Made by a program: the position numbers and the translations under genes. The notes below the pieces were generated by a model that was not told the DNA's origin, did not search any database, and was given only the letters and a program-made list of their open reading frames with translations. Below, piece after piece: positions 34,800 through 45,199 of a DNA stretch of 64,000 nucleotides. Source of the DNA: Anastatus disparis (lineage: Eukaryota; Arthropoda; Insecta; Hymenoptera; Eupelmidae); contig JAFFSR010000291.1 of NCBI GenBank assembly GCA_017163975.1, forward strand, positions 4,655,001 to 4,719,000, read 5' to 3'. Each line of letters starts with the position of its first letter. Positions within the stretch are counted from its first letter, which is position 1.

Positions 34800-35540
34800 C
34801 AGCATAAAAAATATCATTGGAATATTCCGATGGAATATTTCATTGAAATATGTATGGAAGCTTTATGAAAAAAAACAGAAATATTTCTGGAATATTGCAA
34901 AGGAAACTTCCTACGAAGAAACCCTGGAAGCCTCCGTAAACCTTCCAAGGAAGATTCCGTTGGAAGATTGATGAATCATTGCACCGAAAGATTTCATGGA
35001 AGCTTTATAGAAGACTCCGTTTTCCTTTCGGGAAAATGTTGGGAATTTTCACTGGAATATTCCGACTTAAGTCTCCTGTAAGATTCCGTAAACCTTCCAA
35101 GGAAGATTCCGTTGGAAGATTGATAAATCATTGCACCAAAAGATTTCGTGGAAACTTGAATGGAAGACTCGGTTTACTTTTCAGCGAAATATTGGAAATT
35201 GTCATTGAAACATTCCAGTGGAAGGCTCCTGAAAGCTTCCGTGAACCTTTTAAGAAAGATTCCGTTGGAAGATTGATTAATCATTGCACCGAAAGATTTC
35301 ATGGAAGCTTAAATGAAAGACTCCGTTTACCTTTCAGCGAAATATTGAAGATTTTCACTGAAATATTCCGGTTCGAGTATCCTGGAAGCTTCCGTAAACC
35401 TTGCAAGGAAGATTCTGTTGAAAGATTGATGAATTATTGCAGGGAAAGACTCAAGAAAGCTTTAAGGATGACTGCATTCACCGTGCAGCTAAATATTGGA
35501 GATTTTTGACTGAAACATTCGGGCCGAAGGCTTCAGGAAG
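34800..35540 (+). mobile_element. Half foldback with 153-bp tandem repeat
   Basis: Left end TACACAGCATAAAAAATATC is of the CACAGCATAAAA type. No inverse right end was found, so it is truncated. GAAGATTCCGTTGGAAGATTG and variants recur at about 34950, 35102, 35254 and 35408 (period about 153 bp). Because 153 is a multiple of three, a 176-codon frame stays open (34979-35509). I regard it as an artefact: its 51-residue repeats mirror the DNA repeat. Confidence 0.7.
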
Positions 35541-35585
35541 CTTTCGTAAACATTCCATGGAAGATTCCATCAGTAGACTAATGAA

Positions 35586-35711
35586 TCAGGGGCTTTATTG
35601 AATCGTTCGATATATCGCTCTCTTAGTAATTAATTTTGACATGTCATCACATGAAGGTTATAATATTTTTATTGTTTTTTGCGATACATCGACTTATTCA
35701 ATAAGGCCCCA
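35586..35711. mobile_element. Short MITE, CAGGGGCTTTATTGAAT ends
   Basis: CAGGGGCTTTATTGAATCG faces TTCAATAAGGCCCCAG, and TCGATATATCGC faces GCGATACATCGA. About 125 bp. The CAGGG start recalls hAT ends, but no clear 8-bp duplication is visible. Confidence 0.65.
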
Positions 35712-36322
35712 GGAATTATTATTTTGAATGTATGTAAAACGGACACTGCACTAGCACTCATAAATATGGCTTATCCTTGTTTGTAAGTTAATAAAAAACA
35801 ATGTCAATGACGCTATAGCAACACCAAAAAGACATTTTTATAAAAATGAGATAATGTTATAAAAATTAGATAATTTTTTTTAACGAAAATGACTTTATTG
35901 CAATAACAAAAAACAAGTCCTTTTTCATTCAAATTTTCTATTCCATTTAAAATTTTAAATATTGAAAGACTTACCATGACAGTGTAAACTGCGTCGTGAT
36001 TTTGTCGATTGTGCTAGTAAACATGAACATGTGCAGGAATCAAATCGTACGCTTACAATTCAAAGTAAATGCTCAATGGACGTTAGCTGAGGCCAAATCA
36101 CATCTTAACGTAGTCCAGATCTAATGATATAATTAGTATTGTAAAGTTTCTCTTTGAAAATACTTATTACCGCATTTTTATTAGATTCTCTTCGTGTCTG
36201 TCTGTCTGTCAGTTCGGGTGAAATTTTGTAATCGATTTAAAACTAACTTTCCGATGAGCTAGAGACTTCAAATATTAAACATAGCTCAGATTTCAATGAT
36301 AATGCAATATTATAGAAATTTT
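35712..36322. other. Spacer, no gene recognised
   Basis: AT-rich, with a short TCTG repeat near 36197. No long repeat or coding pattern. Confidence 0.7.
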
Positions 36323-36690
36323 TATATATTTCTACCGATTCATATATTAACATATCGATTATATGCGGAGATGTTTGGAAAATTGAAAATTTGAAAATTT
36401 TATATATAGATATACTTTTAACATTGGTGTCAAAAAATCTCAGAAAATTTTTTAAATTCTTTATTTGATTTATTTATATATTGATACATTCAATATTATA
36501 TTTTTGCATGCATTGTTGGATAATACAATTAAATTTATATATTTCTACCGATGTATATATCAATATATTCAACTATATGCGGAGATGTTTGTAAAATAGT
36601 AAATTTGAAGATTTTATATATAGATATACTTTTAACAGTAGTGTCTAAAAATCTTTGAAAATTTTTAAAATTCTTTAACTTGTCATATAT
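36323..36690 (+). repeat. Two-unit tandem repeat, about 215 bp
   Basis: ATATGCGGAGATGTTTG and TATATAGATATACTTTTAAC occur in both units, at about 36363/36574 and 36404/36618. The intervening sequence is also alike. Confidence 0.75.
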
Positions 36691-36960
36691 CGTAATTAGA
36701 CATAAATTACAGCATTTTCCATTGTTTTTATCAGTCTTAACATTAAATTTTATCGATTTTATGGTCCATCAATGGATAAAATATCATATATTAGTAGAAT
36801 TTCCAATAGCATCATAATCTTCGAAATGGCGCGAAACTCAGCATGCGACAACGTGTTCTCTAAAAATAGTCTAGATATTGACTTGTCCAAAAAAAAATTC
36901 ATTTTAAACAAAAAAAATTTTACACACACAAGACCAAAAAGTCGAAAATAATATTTAAAT

Positions 36961-38085
36961 AAAGAAAAAATTTTTAAATACCACGTTTTCAAAACGACTA
37001 AATAGTATAAAATAATTTTTAATAGCTATAAAAATATTTGTAAAATTTGGAATAAAAAACGTGGGGCGCATACAATACATAATAATCTGCTACATGCCCC
37101 ACATAGCATGAAATAAAACAGTGAAACATTTTAAAATCTTTCAGTGAAAGATTTCTTAGAAATATTTTATTAATATTGTTGAAATATTTCGTAGCAAGAT
37201 ATAACGAACGAATGAAAAATCTTTCAATGAAATCTTTCAACAATATTACAGTAATATTATATTGAAATATTTCATGAAATCTAGATGAAATATTACAAAC
37301 AATATTTCATTAATCTTTCAACAATATTTTTCTGCAAGATTATTGGTTTACTTAGATTACAATAAAAGATTGCTGAAAGCTTTTAAAGAAAGTTTTCACG
37401 AAACATGGTTGAAAGATTTATGTAAGATTTCTCACAGGCGTTCTCCTAGCTGTACCTCGAAACCTTCACGCAATCTTTTATAAATCTTTTATGCAATATT
37501 GCAAGAAAATATATTAGCGATCTTACAGAGAAGGCTTTACGGAATATTTCATAAATCTTTCAACAATATTTCACTGCAAGATTTTTTGTTTACTCAGACT
37601 GCGATCAAAGATTGTTGGAAGCTTTCATTGAAATCTTTCAGGAAACATGTTTGAAAGATTTATGCAAGATTTCTCCTGAGCGTTATCCATGCTGTTCCCA
37701 AAAGTCTTGACGCAATATTTCATAAATCTTTCATGTAATATTGCAAGGAAATATAGTAGTAATCTCTCAAAGAAGGCTTTATGGAATATTTCATGAAACT
37801 TTTCAACAATATTTCTCTGCGAGATTTTTGGTTTACTTAGACTACAATGAAGGACAGAGTCTAAGGCGGACATAGTGGGCTTTCAACAATTTTTCATCGA
37901 AAGATGTTTGAAATCTTTCATTCTTTCCTTGCAAATATTTCTGAAAGCTTTCATAAATATTTTATGCTATGTGGGGTGCTTCACGTTTTTAATTCAAAAT
38001 CTTACAAATATTTTCATAGCTATTAAAAATTATTTCGTTTTAAAAACGTGGTATTTAAAATTTTCTTTTTTATTTAAATATTTTT
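36961..38085. mobile_element. Outer inverted repeat around a CCCCACATAGCAT foldback
   Basis: AAATACCACGTTTTCAAAACG and ATTTTTAATAGCTATAAAAATA (36970-37045) face their inverses at 37995-38075 (TAGCTATTAAAAATTA, AAAACGTGGTATTTAAA). The right arm ends where Penelope-like copy B begins (TTTATAGACAGAG, 38090). This element lies at the 5' truncation point of copy B. Confidence 0.75.
37097..37976. mobile_element. Foldback with CCCCACATAGCATGAAATA ends
   Basis: The left end CCCCACATAGCATGAAATA and the right end TATTTTATGCTATGTGGGG are near-exact inverses. The interior is built from AATATTTCATGAAATCTTTC-type units in both orientations. Two longer duplicated segments are visible (about 37395-37500 and 37635-37740, each with AAGATTTATG and AAGATTTCTC). 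It lies inside the preceding inverted repeat. The flanks are not TA. Confidence 0.8.
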
Positions 38086-39294
38086 TTAATTTATAGACAG
38101 AGATTGGGTACACCCATGGGTTCTCTGATCTCACCGTTATTTGCGGATTTAGTGATGGATGATCTTGAGCTTGATTGTTGGAATGTGATGCGTAACATCT
38201 ACAAGGTTTTGTCATTATTTTATTAGAAATACGTAGACAACGCAGTCTTATGTATTCGTAAAGATGACGTTAATATTATTTCAAAAGTTTTCAATGAATA
38301 TGATTCGTATTTGAAGTTCACTCATGAATTGAAATCTAATAATGGATTAAACTTTCTAGATATAACTCTAATTATAAAGAATAATGGTATAATAACTGAT
38401 TGGTTTCAAAAACCTTCGAATTCGAGTCGTATTTTAAATTTTAATTCATGGCACACTTTATACTAAAAGCGTAATATTGTTTATAATTTGATAAATCGTG
38501 ATGTAGCATTATCTGATGTAGCATTTCGGAAAAAAAATTTGTATTTCGTTAGACTGTTATATCAAAACAACTATTCAGTAAAGTTCGTCAATGCTTGTAT
38601 CAACACGAGGATTCGTATACATAAATATAATATGAATAATAATACACTGAGAAAAAAATTTCATTAGATCAACTGAAATGTTATTGATTTAACAGATCTG
38701 CTGTTAATCTGACTGAATTTTTTTGATCTAACAGAATCTGTGCAGTTAAAATAGCTCAATTACGATCGTGCTGCCAATTCAACAACATGGCTGTTGATAT
38801 AATTGAATAACAGTTAACATAAAAAAACATAAGTCAAAATAAAAGTATGACTTACATTTCAACAAAATTTTATGAATTAAATCAATAAAATGTGCATGCT
38901 CAAATTAACTGATGAATTATTTCAATACAAATGTTTAAATTTAATTATATCAACAGCACGGCTGTTGATATAATTGAATAACAGTTAAAATAAAAAGAAC
39001 GTAAGTCAAAATAAAAGTGTGACTTACATTTCAACAAAATTTTATAAATTGAACCAATAATACGCACATGCTTAAATTAACTGATGAATTATTTCAATAC
39101 AAATGTTTCAATTCAATTATATCAACAGCCCTACTGTTGATATAATTGAATAACAGTTAACATGAAAAAACAGTCAAAATAAAATATTTGTCATTTATTT
39201 CGTTGGTATTTTATGAAGATTTTTATGTTATTCACTAAGTATTTTGAAATCTCCCGCTTTTCAATACAGTTACGTTTCGATAATATAATAATAG

Positions 39295-39351
39295 ATGGCG
39301 TATTTCTTGTGACCCGCAAGTGGTAAGACTGTACGTCAGTTAGTATATAAG
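39295..39351 (+). promoter_or_regulatory. Promoter-like block with TATATAAG
   Basis: ATGGCGTATTTCTTGTGACC and CGCAAGTGGTAAGA precede TATATAAG; the distance from ATGGCG to TATATAAG is 49 bases. The same layout occurs at 30128-30184 in another foldback. An open frame begins at 39450, about 100 bp downstream, a sensible leader length. Confidence 0.55.
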
Positions 39352-39449
39352 ACCAAATGAATTTATCCGCTGTATGTATAAATGCGATGCGATGCGTGTA
39401 GTTTGTTAGCGAGCGATGTTAGATTTTATTTGTAAATATCAATAGTGTA

Positions 39450-39659
39450 ATGTATAAAATATCTAAGAAAATGCTAAAAAATTTCACTCAAGAAACGAAT
39501 AAAGATCATTGTTATAATATAAGTTATGTGTTAATATCTGGAAATTGGAACTCTGTGAGCGGTGAGCTTCAAATAAATGAAAAAGTTTTTATGATCTTTA
39601 AAACTTATTTGTTTGATACAATAAAATGTAACAGATATTTTAACTTACTTTGCTATTAA
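39450..39659 (+). CDS. Small protein in the foldback, unidentified
   Basis: 69 codons from an ATG after the TATA block: MYKISKKMLKNFTQETN, then NISYVLISGNWNSVSGELQI and a hydrophobic end. The composition is protein-like. It may be the N-terminal remnant of a transposase or an accessory protein. I do not recognise a family, and chance cannot be excluded in DNA of this composition. Confidence 0.3.
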   Translation: MYKISKKMLKNFTQETNKDHCYNISYVLISGNWNSVSGELQINEKVFMIFKTYLFDTIKCNRYFNLLCY

Positions 39660-40202
39660 TTTAAAGTTAATTTTGAATTGAATCAATATTACGATTCCAT
39701 CAAATTAATAGAACTCGTCTGTTAAATGAATAGAATATTTCATTGTGATATATTAACAGAAGGATTCAGTTGATACAATCATATTTTTTTCTTAGTGTAA
39801 CGTTAACAATGTTAAAAATAATAATATGAACACTTTATGTACTGTATCTATTCCGTTTATCCCTCAATTTTATAATTAGTGTAAAAAATCGTTAATGTTT
39901 TTTAACATTAATACTAGATCTTTGTTGAATAAAAAGCTAAATTAACTAAATTGTGAAACTAGGAAAAGGTATTATGAAAAAAGAAGAAACTACAGACATT
40001 GTTTCTAAATTTAATTGTAAAGAATGTTCGACTTTTGATGTAGGAGAGTCGAAGAGAGCTCTTAATATACGTTTAAAAGAACATATGGACTTCAAGAATA
40101 AAAATACTGTAATTTCCAATCATATAAAAGAGCTTTCCCACCAGTTTGATTGCAAAAATACTATTATTTTGGCATCCGTTGTATCGAGAAATAAATAATA
40201 GA

Positions 40203-40407
40203 CCCCGCTAGATATTAGTATAATAATTAAATTTTGTAATAACAATTAAATTGTTTCATTGTATAGTTTTTGAATAATATGTGACCTACCAAAAAAGATA
40301 GATTATATTCTAGTTTGTTAGTAGGTCTCATATTATTCAAAAACTACGCGATAAAATAATTTGATTGTTATTACAAAATTTACTTATTATACAAATATCT
40401 AGCGGGG
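40203..40407. mobile_element. Short foldback after copy B, CCCCGCTAGATATT ends
   Basis: CCCGCTAGATATTAG faces AATATCTAGCGGGGG, and TTTTTGAATAATATG faces CATATTATTCAAAAA; the loop is near 40300. It interrupts the region after the endonuclease. Outside it, CATCCGTTGTATCGAGAAA and TTTCTTGATACAACGGATG are also inverse, so the neighbouring retroelement sequence is inverted too. Confidence 0.85.
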
Positions 40408-40494
40408 GCTACTTTTTTTTTCTTGATACAACGGATGGTGTTCCGACAAATGATAAAAAACTCTATTAGACAAAGACAGATAGTTCAGCCTGCT

Positions 40495-40600
40495 CTTAAG
40501 TATCGGCGAATTTGTACTTCCATTTGACAAGTGTATTTCGACATAGCTAGACATATTTGTTCAGCGTGGTCCGTATCTTTATTTATTTGTTTTTTTATCT
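40495..40600 (+). mobile_element. Penelope-like copy B, trailing 3' region
   Basis: GTATCGGCGAATTTGTACTT and TTGTTCAGCGTGGTCCGTAT match the minus strand of 24500-24580, downstream of the endonuclease in copy A. It is preceded by CCTGCTCTTAA, a single end of the TTAAGAGCAGG MITE family. Confidence 0.8.
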
Positions 40601-41010
40601 TTATTTTGTGTGAGTTTTGTAATTTTTTAACTATTCTTAATAGAAAGATTTTATCAAATGTAAATTAACGTGCACTCTCATTACCCATTGAACACACAGC
40701 CTAAGAGAATCTTTAAGTTTAAATTAAAAAGAAGTACTTATAATCTTGAAAGAAAAGTTTTAGGTTACGAGAAAATCAAAATTTATTAACAAAAAAATTA
40801 AATTAAATATTCATTCAATGGTCAGCGTAGGCTGAATTATATATAATTTTGAGTTATGTAATTACAATGGCCGCCAGAGGCTCGCGTCGTTTTATCAACG
40901 AAGATAAATACTAATAGAAGCACAGAACCCTAAGGCGCTTTGAAGCTAAAAATATGTAGTAGGTACCCCAACCTAGCGTGGCATTGACGTCGCTTTCAGC
41001 AGGTAAATGA

Positions 41011-41241
41011 TAGGGACCTTCTAGGAAGGGACAAGAAAATTTTGCCGCTATACTGATCTAAACCGAAAAGGAAAGGATAAAGTGGTTATAGAAAACTTCA
41101 TCGGTCGTCTTCGTGGAGAATATTTACTGTCTCTTTCTAACATATTACTTTCTTATGTAGTTTCCGGTTTAGATCTCTTGTTTGTAACAGCCAATAGAAA
41201 ACGCAGAACGAGGTTTCCAGTCCCTTTTTAGAGGGTCACTA
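41011..41241. mobile_element. hAT-type MITE, left arm
   Basis: TAGGGACCTTC to GAGGGTCACTA, flanked by the 8-bp duplication GTAAATGA (41003-41010 and 41242-41249). The TAGGGACCY ends and 8-bp target fit hAT. The corresponding place in the opposite palindrome arm (about 45410) has no insert. Confidence 0.92.
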
Positions 41242-41458
41242 GTAAATGATAACGACCAATCGGTAAATGAGCGGCAGTTATCATGGCTGTTTATTCCGAT
41301 TATATTTGGATACTGTAATGAAATTGAAAAAATTAAAAAAAAAAAAATTATGAAGTTAAAATAATGAAAAACAATATAAGTTAAACTTAAATTGTTATTC
41401 TTAAACCCCAAAGGGCGAACAATTTATATATAACATTTTTTTTACAATATTTGTAATC

Positions 41459-41527
41459 AACGATGGCGTAATGGATAAGTCACTTGCGTGACAATCCTTT
41501 TGACGTCGGTTCAATTCCCGTTCAGAT
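41459..41527 (+). tRNA. tRNA-like sequence, probably not functional
   Basis: TGGCGTAATGGATAAGTCA resembles an A box and D arm, and CGGTTCAATTCCCG resembles a B box and T arm, about 32 bases apart. The acceptor stem pairs poorly. A diverged inverse copy lies in the opposite palindrome arm (45131-45199). It could be a tRNA captured by the element or a SINE head. Confidence 0.45.
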
Positions 41528-42026
41528 TTTTTTTTTTTCTTCTGCAAGTCTTGAAAAAATATAGTATATTCATAACATCAAAATTATTAAAAATTTTAAT
41601 TTTGGTGAAATTAAATTTTTTTTATTATTTAATTTTATTAATAGACTATAATTATTTTTTTTAAATGTGTACAATTTCCAAAGTAAACAGAATAAAATTT
41701 AAAAAATTTTTTATGATTTTTTTAATAAAAATATTTTTTATCGAAACAAAATAATAAGAATTGAGAATTTTTGAAAAATGGCCAAAACTTCAAAATTAAA
41801 CTCTTTAAAAAATATTAGAATTCACTGAAATACATAATAATTTTTTTTTATCATCGAATATCCACTACATCAAATTTATTTTTATACTTTTCAAAATCTG
41901 CAAACAAGTCTAATATATGTGTCAAAATAATAATTTTACGATACAATTTAGACATTTTTTTTCATTTAAAGTACGTATAAAGCAAGCAATTTTTCATGTG
42001 CATTAATATTTAATATCAATAAGTCC

Positions 42027-42431
42027 TTAAGGGGTATCCGCATACCGGCATAGAATTCTACCTTATCTACATTTGAATTTTGCATTTTAATACAAATTTA
42101 ACTATTTACGACTGAAATTCATAGAAGAGGCACATTTTTAACATTCTAAAGAATTGATTGCAATGTTAAGAGACAGTATAAAAGTGAAAATGAAGACGAA
42201 AACTGCAAAATACGATTATTCATAACTACATTGGAAAGTTAATCGTATTAAGCAGTTTTCGTCTTCATTTTCACTTTTATACTGTCGTTTAACATTGCAA
42301 TCAATTCTTTAGAATGTTAAGAATGTGCCTCTTCTATCAATTTCAGTCATTAATAGTTAAATATTTATTAAAATGCATAATTGAAATGTAGATAAGGTAG
42401 AACTCTATGTCGGTATGCTGATTCCCCTTAA
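42027..42431. mobile_element. TTAA-flanked foldback, GGGGTATCCGCATACCGG end
   Basis: TTAA at 42027-42030 and 42428-42431. TTAAGGGGTATCCGCATACC faces GGTATGCTGATTCCCCTTAA. Arms of about 190 bp meet near 42240 (ACTGCAAAATACGATT / AATCGTATTAAGCAGT). Its right TTAA is also the left TTAA of the next element. Confidence 0.9.
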
Positions 42432-42579
42432 GAGGCGGTCGAGACTATTCGCCGCATGGGGGGCAGACCACTGCGGTCAGGTGAGAGAAAAATGTAGAAT
42501 AATTTTTACACAGCGATTTACAATTTACTGAAACAATAATATACCTCTAATGTTGTCAATAACTCTAGTCATATACATA

Positions 42580-43909
42580 CCCTGTTGAAAATAATAACGT
42601 TATTGAATGACGTCATTTAATAACGTCATTTAATGACGTCATTTCATCAAATGACGTTGCAAATTGAGACATTTCGCGATATCATTTATGCAAATAACGT
42701 CATTGTTCGAGTGAGCTTTTATTAAATTAAGAAAAAGACGTTATTTTAAAATGACGTCGTCGTTTCCAAACGACGTCATTTATTTTGATGATATGATTTT
42801 TAGAGATGACGTTATTTGTTATCAAAAAGACGTGATATTTATAGTGGGAAAATGACGTTATTTTTTTTAATGATATGATTTTCAGAAATGACATTATTCG
42901 TAATCAAAACAATGTGATTTATAGTGGGAAATGACGTAACTTCTTCAAATGACATGATTTTATAAAATAACGTCATTTTTCATAAATTATTTCATTGAAA
43001 AATGACTTTACATGATAATCATTTCCCATTTAAAGGAAAAAACAAAAACGAGGTAAACCTCGTAGTTTCAACTCTTCGAAAAACGAAGAGCATTTGCGAT
43101 TAAGCTGAGATCATTCTGGTCTTATATATCTGCATCTTCGAAATTTGCATCAAGGATCAGAAAATTTTAAAAAACGCCACCTAGTGACTTACAGTCGAAT
43201 TGATAGTCGAGTGCGTCAATTTAATTTTAAATCACCAGGTGGCGATTTTGAAGTTTTGCGATCTCTTATACAAATTTCAAAGACGCAGATATATAAGGCC
43301 AGAACGTTTTCAGTTTAATCGCAAATGCTCTTCGTTTTTTGAAAAGTTGGAACTACGAAATTTACCTCGTTTTTGTTTTTTCCTTTAAATGGGAAATGAT
43401 TATCATGTAGTCATTTTTCAATGTCACAATTCATGAAAAATGACGTTATTTTTCCTAAATTTGGAGAGAATGACGTCTTAAAAAGACGTCATTATTTTCA
43501 ACAGGGAAAATAACGTAATGAAATGACGTTATAAGTATTATAAAAATGATGTCATTCTACAGATCTGTTCTCGGTAACGAATAACGTTATTTCGGAAAAT
43601 CATGTCATTTGAAAAAGTTACGTCATTTCCCACTATAACCCCCGTGTTTTTGATAACGAGTAACGTCATCTCTAAAAATCATGTTATCAAAATAAATGAC
43701 GTCATTTGGAAACAACGACGTCATTTTGAAATATAAAATAACGTCTTTTTCTTAATTTAATAAGCCATCAAAGCTCACTTGAACAATGACGTTATTTGCA
43801 TAAATGACGTCGCGAAATGTCTCAATTTGCAACGTCATTTGATGAAATGACGTTATTAAATGACGTTATTAAATGACGTCATTAAATAACGTTATCATTT
43901 TCAACAGGG
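42580..43909. mobile_element. TA-flanked foldback with AATGACGTCATT arrays
   Basis: TA at 42578-42579 and 43910-43911. CCCTGTTGAAAATAATAACG faces CGTTATCATTTTCAACAGGG. The arms (about 42580-43040 and 43440-43909) are packed with AACGTCATTTAATGACGTCA-like units. At least four perfect TGACGTCA sites lie at about 42609, 42634, 43698 and 43875. An inner palindrome (about 43035-43410) has a different sequence (CGCCACCTAGTGACTT / TCACCAGGTGGCG). Confidence 0.9.
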
Positions 43910-43914
43910 TATGT

Positions 43915-44152
43915 AGAATAATTATTGATGTTAATCTTGTTTGAAAAGTCTAAAATATTGTTGTAAAGCGAAAAATACAGCACGAGATAGAGCCAGCGTG
44001 AGCATAAGTATTTATCATTCTTTAGTATTGCTTTCTCAGTCGCACTAAAGAATAATACACATGTTTACATCGGCTCTATCACACGTAGCATTTTTCGCTT
44101 TACAAAAATATTTTAGACTTTTCAAACAAGATCAGCATCGATAATTATTCTG
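43915..44152. repeat. Inner palindrome of the TTAA element
   Basis: AATAATTATTGATGTTAATC faces GATCAGCATCGATAATTATT, and TTTGAAAAGTCTAAAATATT faces AATATTTTAGACTTTTCAAA. The centre is near 44035. Confidence 0.85.
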
Positions 44153-44462
44153 CATATATATGGAAAGAGTTGTTGACAACATTAGAAGTATATTATTGTC
44201 TTAATAAATTGTAAATCCATGTATAAAAAATATTTTATATTCTTCTCTCATCTGCAGCGCCACCAAGCGGCAAATGGTTCCGACCTCCTCTTAATAAGAA
44301 TATACAATTTTTATTTAACATGAGTAAATTATTTAAAAAAGAATATTTTAGCACATTGTTACGTTTTTATAATTATTATAGACAGTTAAAATTTCTAAGA
44401 TAAATACCTTGGTAGAAATCGAAACGCTGTGTATTACCAATGACCAGTAGAAATGGAAAGGC

Positions 44463-44703
44463 TAAGGACCCTCTAGAAAGGGTCTGGAATGTTCACCTGA
44501 AATCGTTCTGTGTTTTCTATTGGCTGTTACAAACAAGAAATCTAAACCGGAAACTAAATGAAAAAGTAATCTGTTGGAAAGAGACAGTAAATATTCTCCA
44601 CGAAGACGACCCGTGATGTTTTCTATAAGCACTTTATCCGTTTCTTTCCGGTTTAGATCAGTATGGCAGCAACATTTTCTTGTCTCTTCTTCGAGGGTCC
44701 CTA
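44463..44703. mobile_element. hAT-type MITE, right arm
   Basis: TAAGGACCCTC to GAGGGTCCCTA, flanked by the 8-bp duplication GGAAAGGC (44455-44462 and 44704-44711). It is the same family as 41011-41241 in inverted orientation (GGTTTAGATCAGTATGGCAG against CTATACTGATCTAAACC). Confidence 0.92.
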
Positions 44704-45130
44704 GGAAAGGCTTTTTTTAAACATTTTATGGCCATTTCTTTGACATTATTATTACTAATAACCTCAAATTTTTAGATGCACCATTTTTTATGGTCACATT
44801 TCTACTAGGGTAACAGTCCTTTTAATTATTTAAAATTAAATGTTGACATTAAAAATTTAACATTCTCTTCGTAAGATTTTAAAGTAAAAGTTATTAGAAA
44901 CTAAATTTTACTTACATATTATTTATTTAAAAAATTTTTTAAATTTTATTTTTTTCACTTTGGAAATTGTACGCATTTAAAAAAAAAATAATTATAGTCT
45001 ATTGATAGAATTAAATATTGAAAAAAATTTGATTTCACCAAAATTAAAATTTTCAATACTCTTGATTTTATGAATATACTATAATATTTTTTTAACACTT
45101 GCAAAAGAAAAAAAAAGAAAAAAAATAAAT

Positions 45131-45199
45131 ATGAACGGGATTTGAACCGACGTCAAAAGGATTGCCGCGTGAGTAACTTATTTATTGCGTTATCGTTGA
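45131..45199 (-). tRNA. tRNA-like sequence in the right palindrome arm, not functional
   Basis: On the minus strand ATAACGCAATAAATAAGTTA and CGGTTCAAATCCCG match 41459-41527 with changes in the A box. The B box is closer to consensus here than in the left arm. Confidence 0.4.

Larger units (their letters stand above)
38645..39797. mobile_element. TA-flanked foldback with CACTGAGAAAAAAAT ends
   Basis: TA at 38643-38644 and 39798-39799. Copy A of the host retroelement (about 25075-25090, minus strand) reads GAATAATAATAACGTTAAC, with one TA and no insert. The end sequence CACTGAGAAAAAAAT faces ATATTTTTTTCTTAGTG. The interior has several copies of TTGATATAATTGAATAACAG with longer flanking repeats (about 160 bp period), a TATA block and a 69-codon frame. 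Confidence 0.93.
38096..40195 (+). pseudogene. Penelope-like RT (C-terminal) and GIY-YIG endonuclease (copy B)
   Basis: 5' truncated. The RT part reads RLGTPMGSLISPLFADLV, LELDCWNVMRN, KYVDNAVLCIRKDD (YVDN, as in copy A), FTHELKSNNGLNFLDITL and FQKPSNSSRILNFNSW, to about 38640. A TA-flanked foldback (38645-39797) interrupts it. The endonuclease resumes as GIMKKEETTDIVSKFNCKEC, FDVGESKRALNIRLKEHMD and HIKELSHQFDCKNTIIL (39953-40195). Stops occur in VLSLFY-stop-KYVDN and in HTLY-stop-KRNIVYNL. PLE proteins copy the element RNA and nick the target with the GIY-YIG domain. Confidence 0.88.
42428..44294. mobile_element. TTAA-flanked foldback, GAGGCGGTCGAGA end, carrying other elements
   Basis: TTAA at 42428-42431 and 44291-44294. 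Left arm TTAAGAGGCGGTCGAGACTA; right arm ends GGTTCCGACCTCCTCTTAA. Inner pairing includes ATATACCTCTAATGTTGTCA with TGACAACATTAGAAGTATAT. A TA-flanked foldback (42580-43909) sits inside. Confidence 0.85.

Noticed and set aside
34979..35509. 176-aa protein gene
   Set aside because: The frame follows a 153-bp DNA repeat and has no protein-like domain or splice context.
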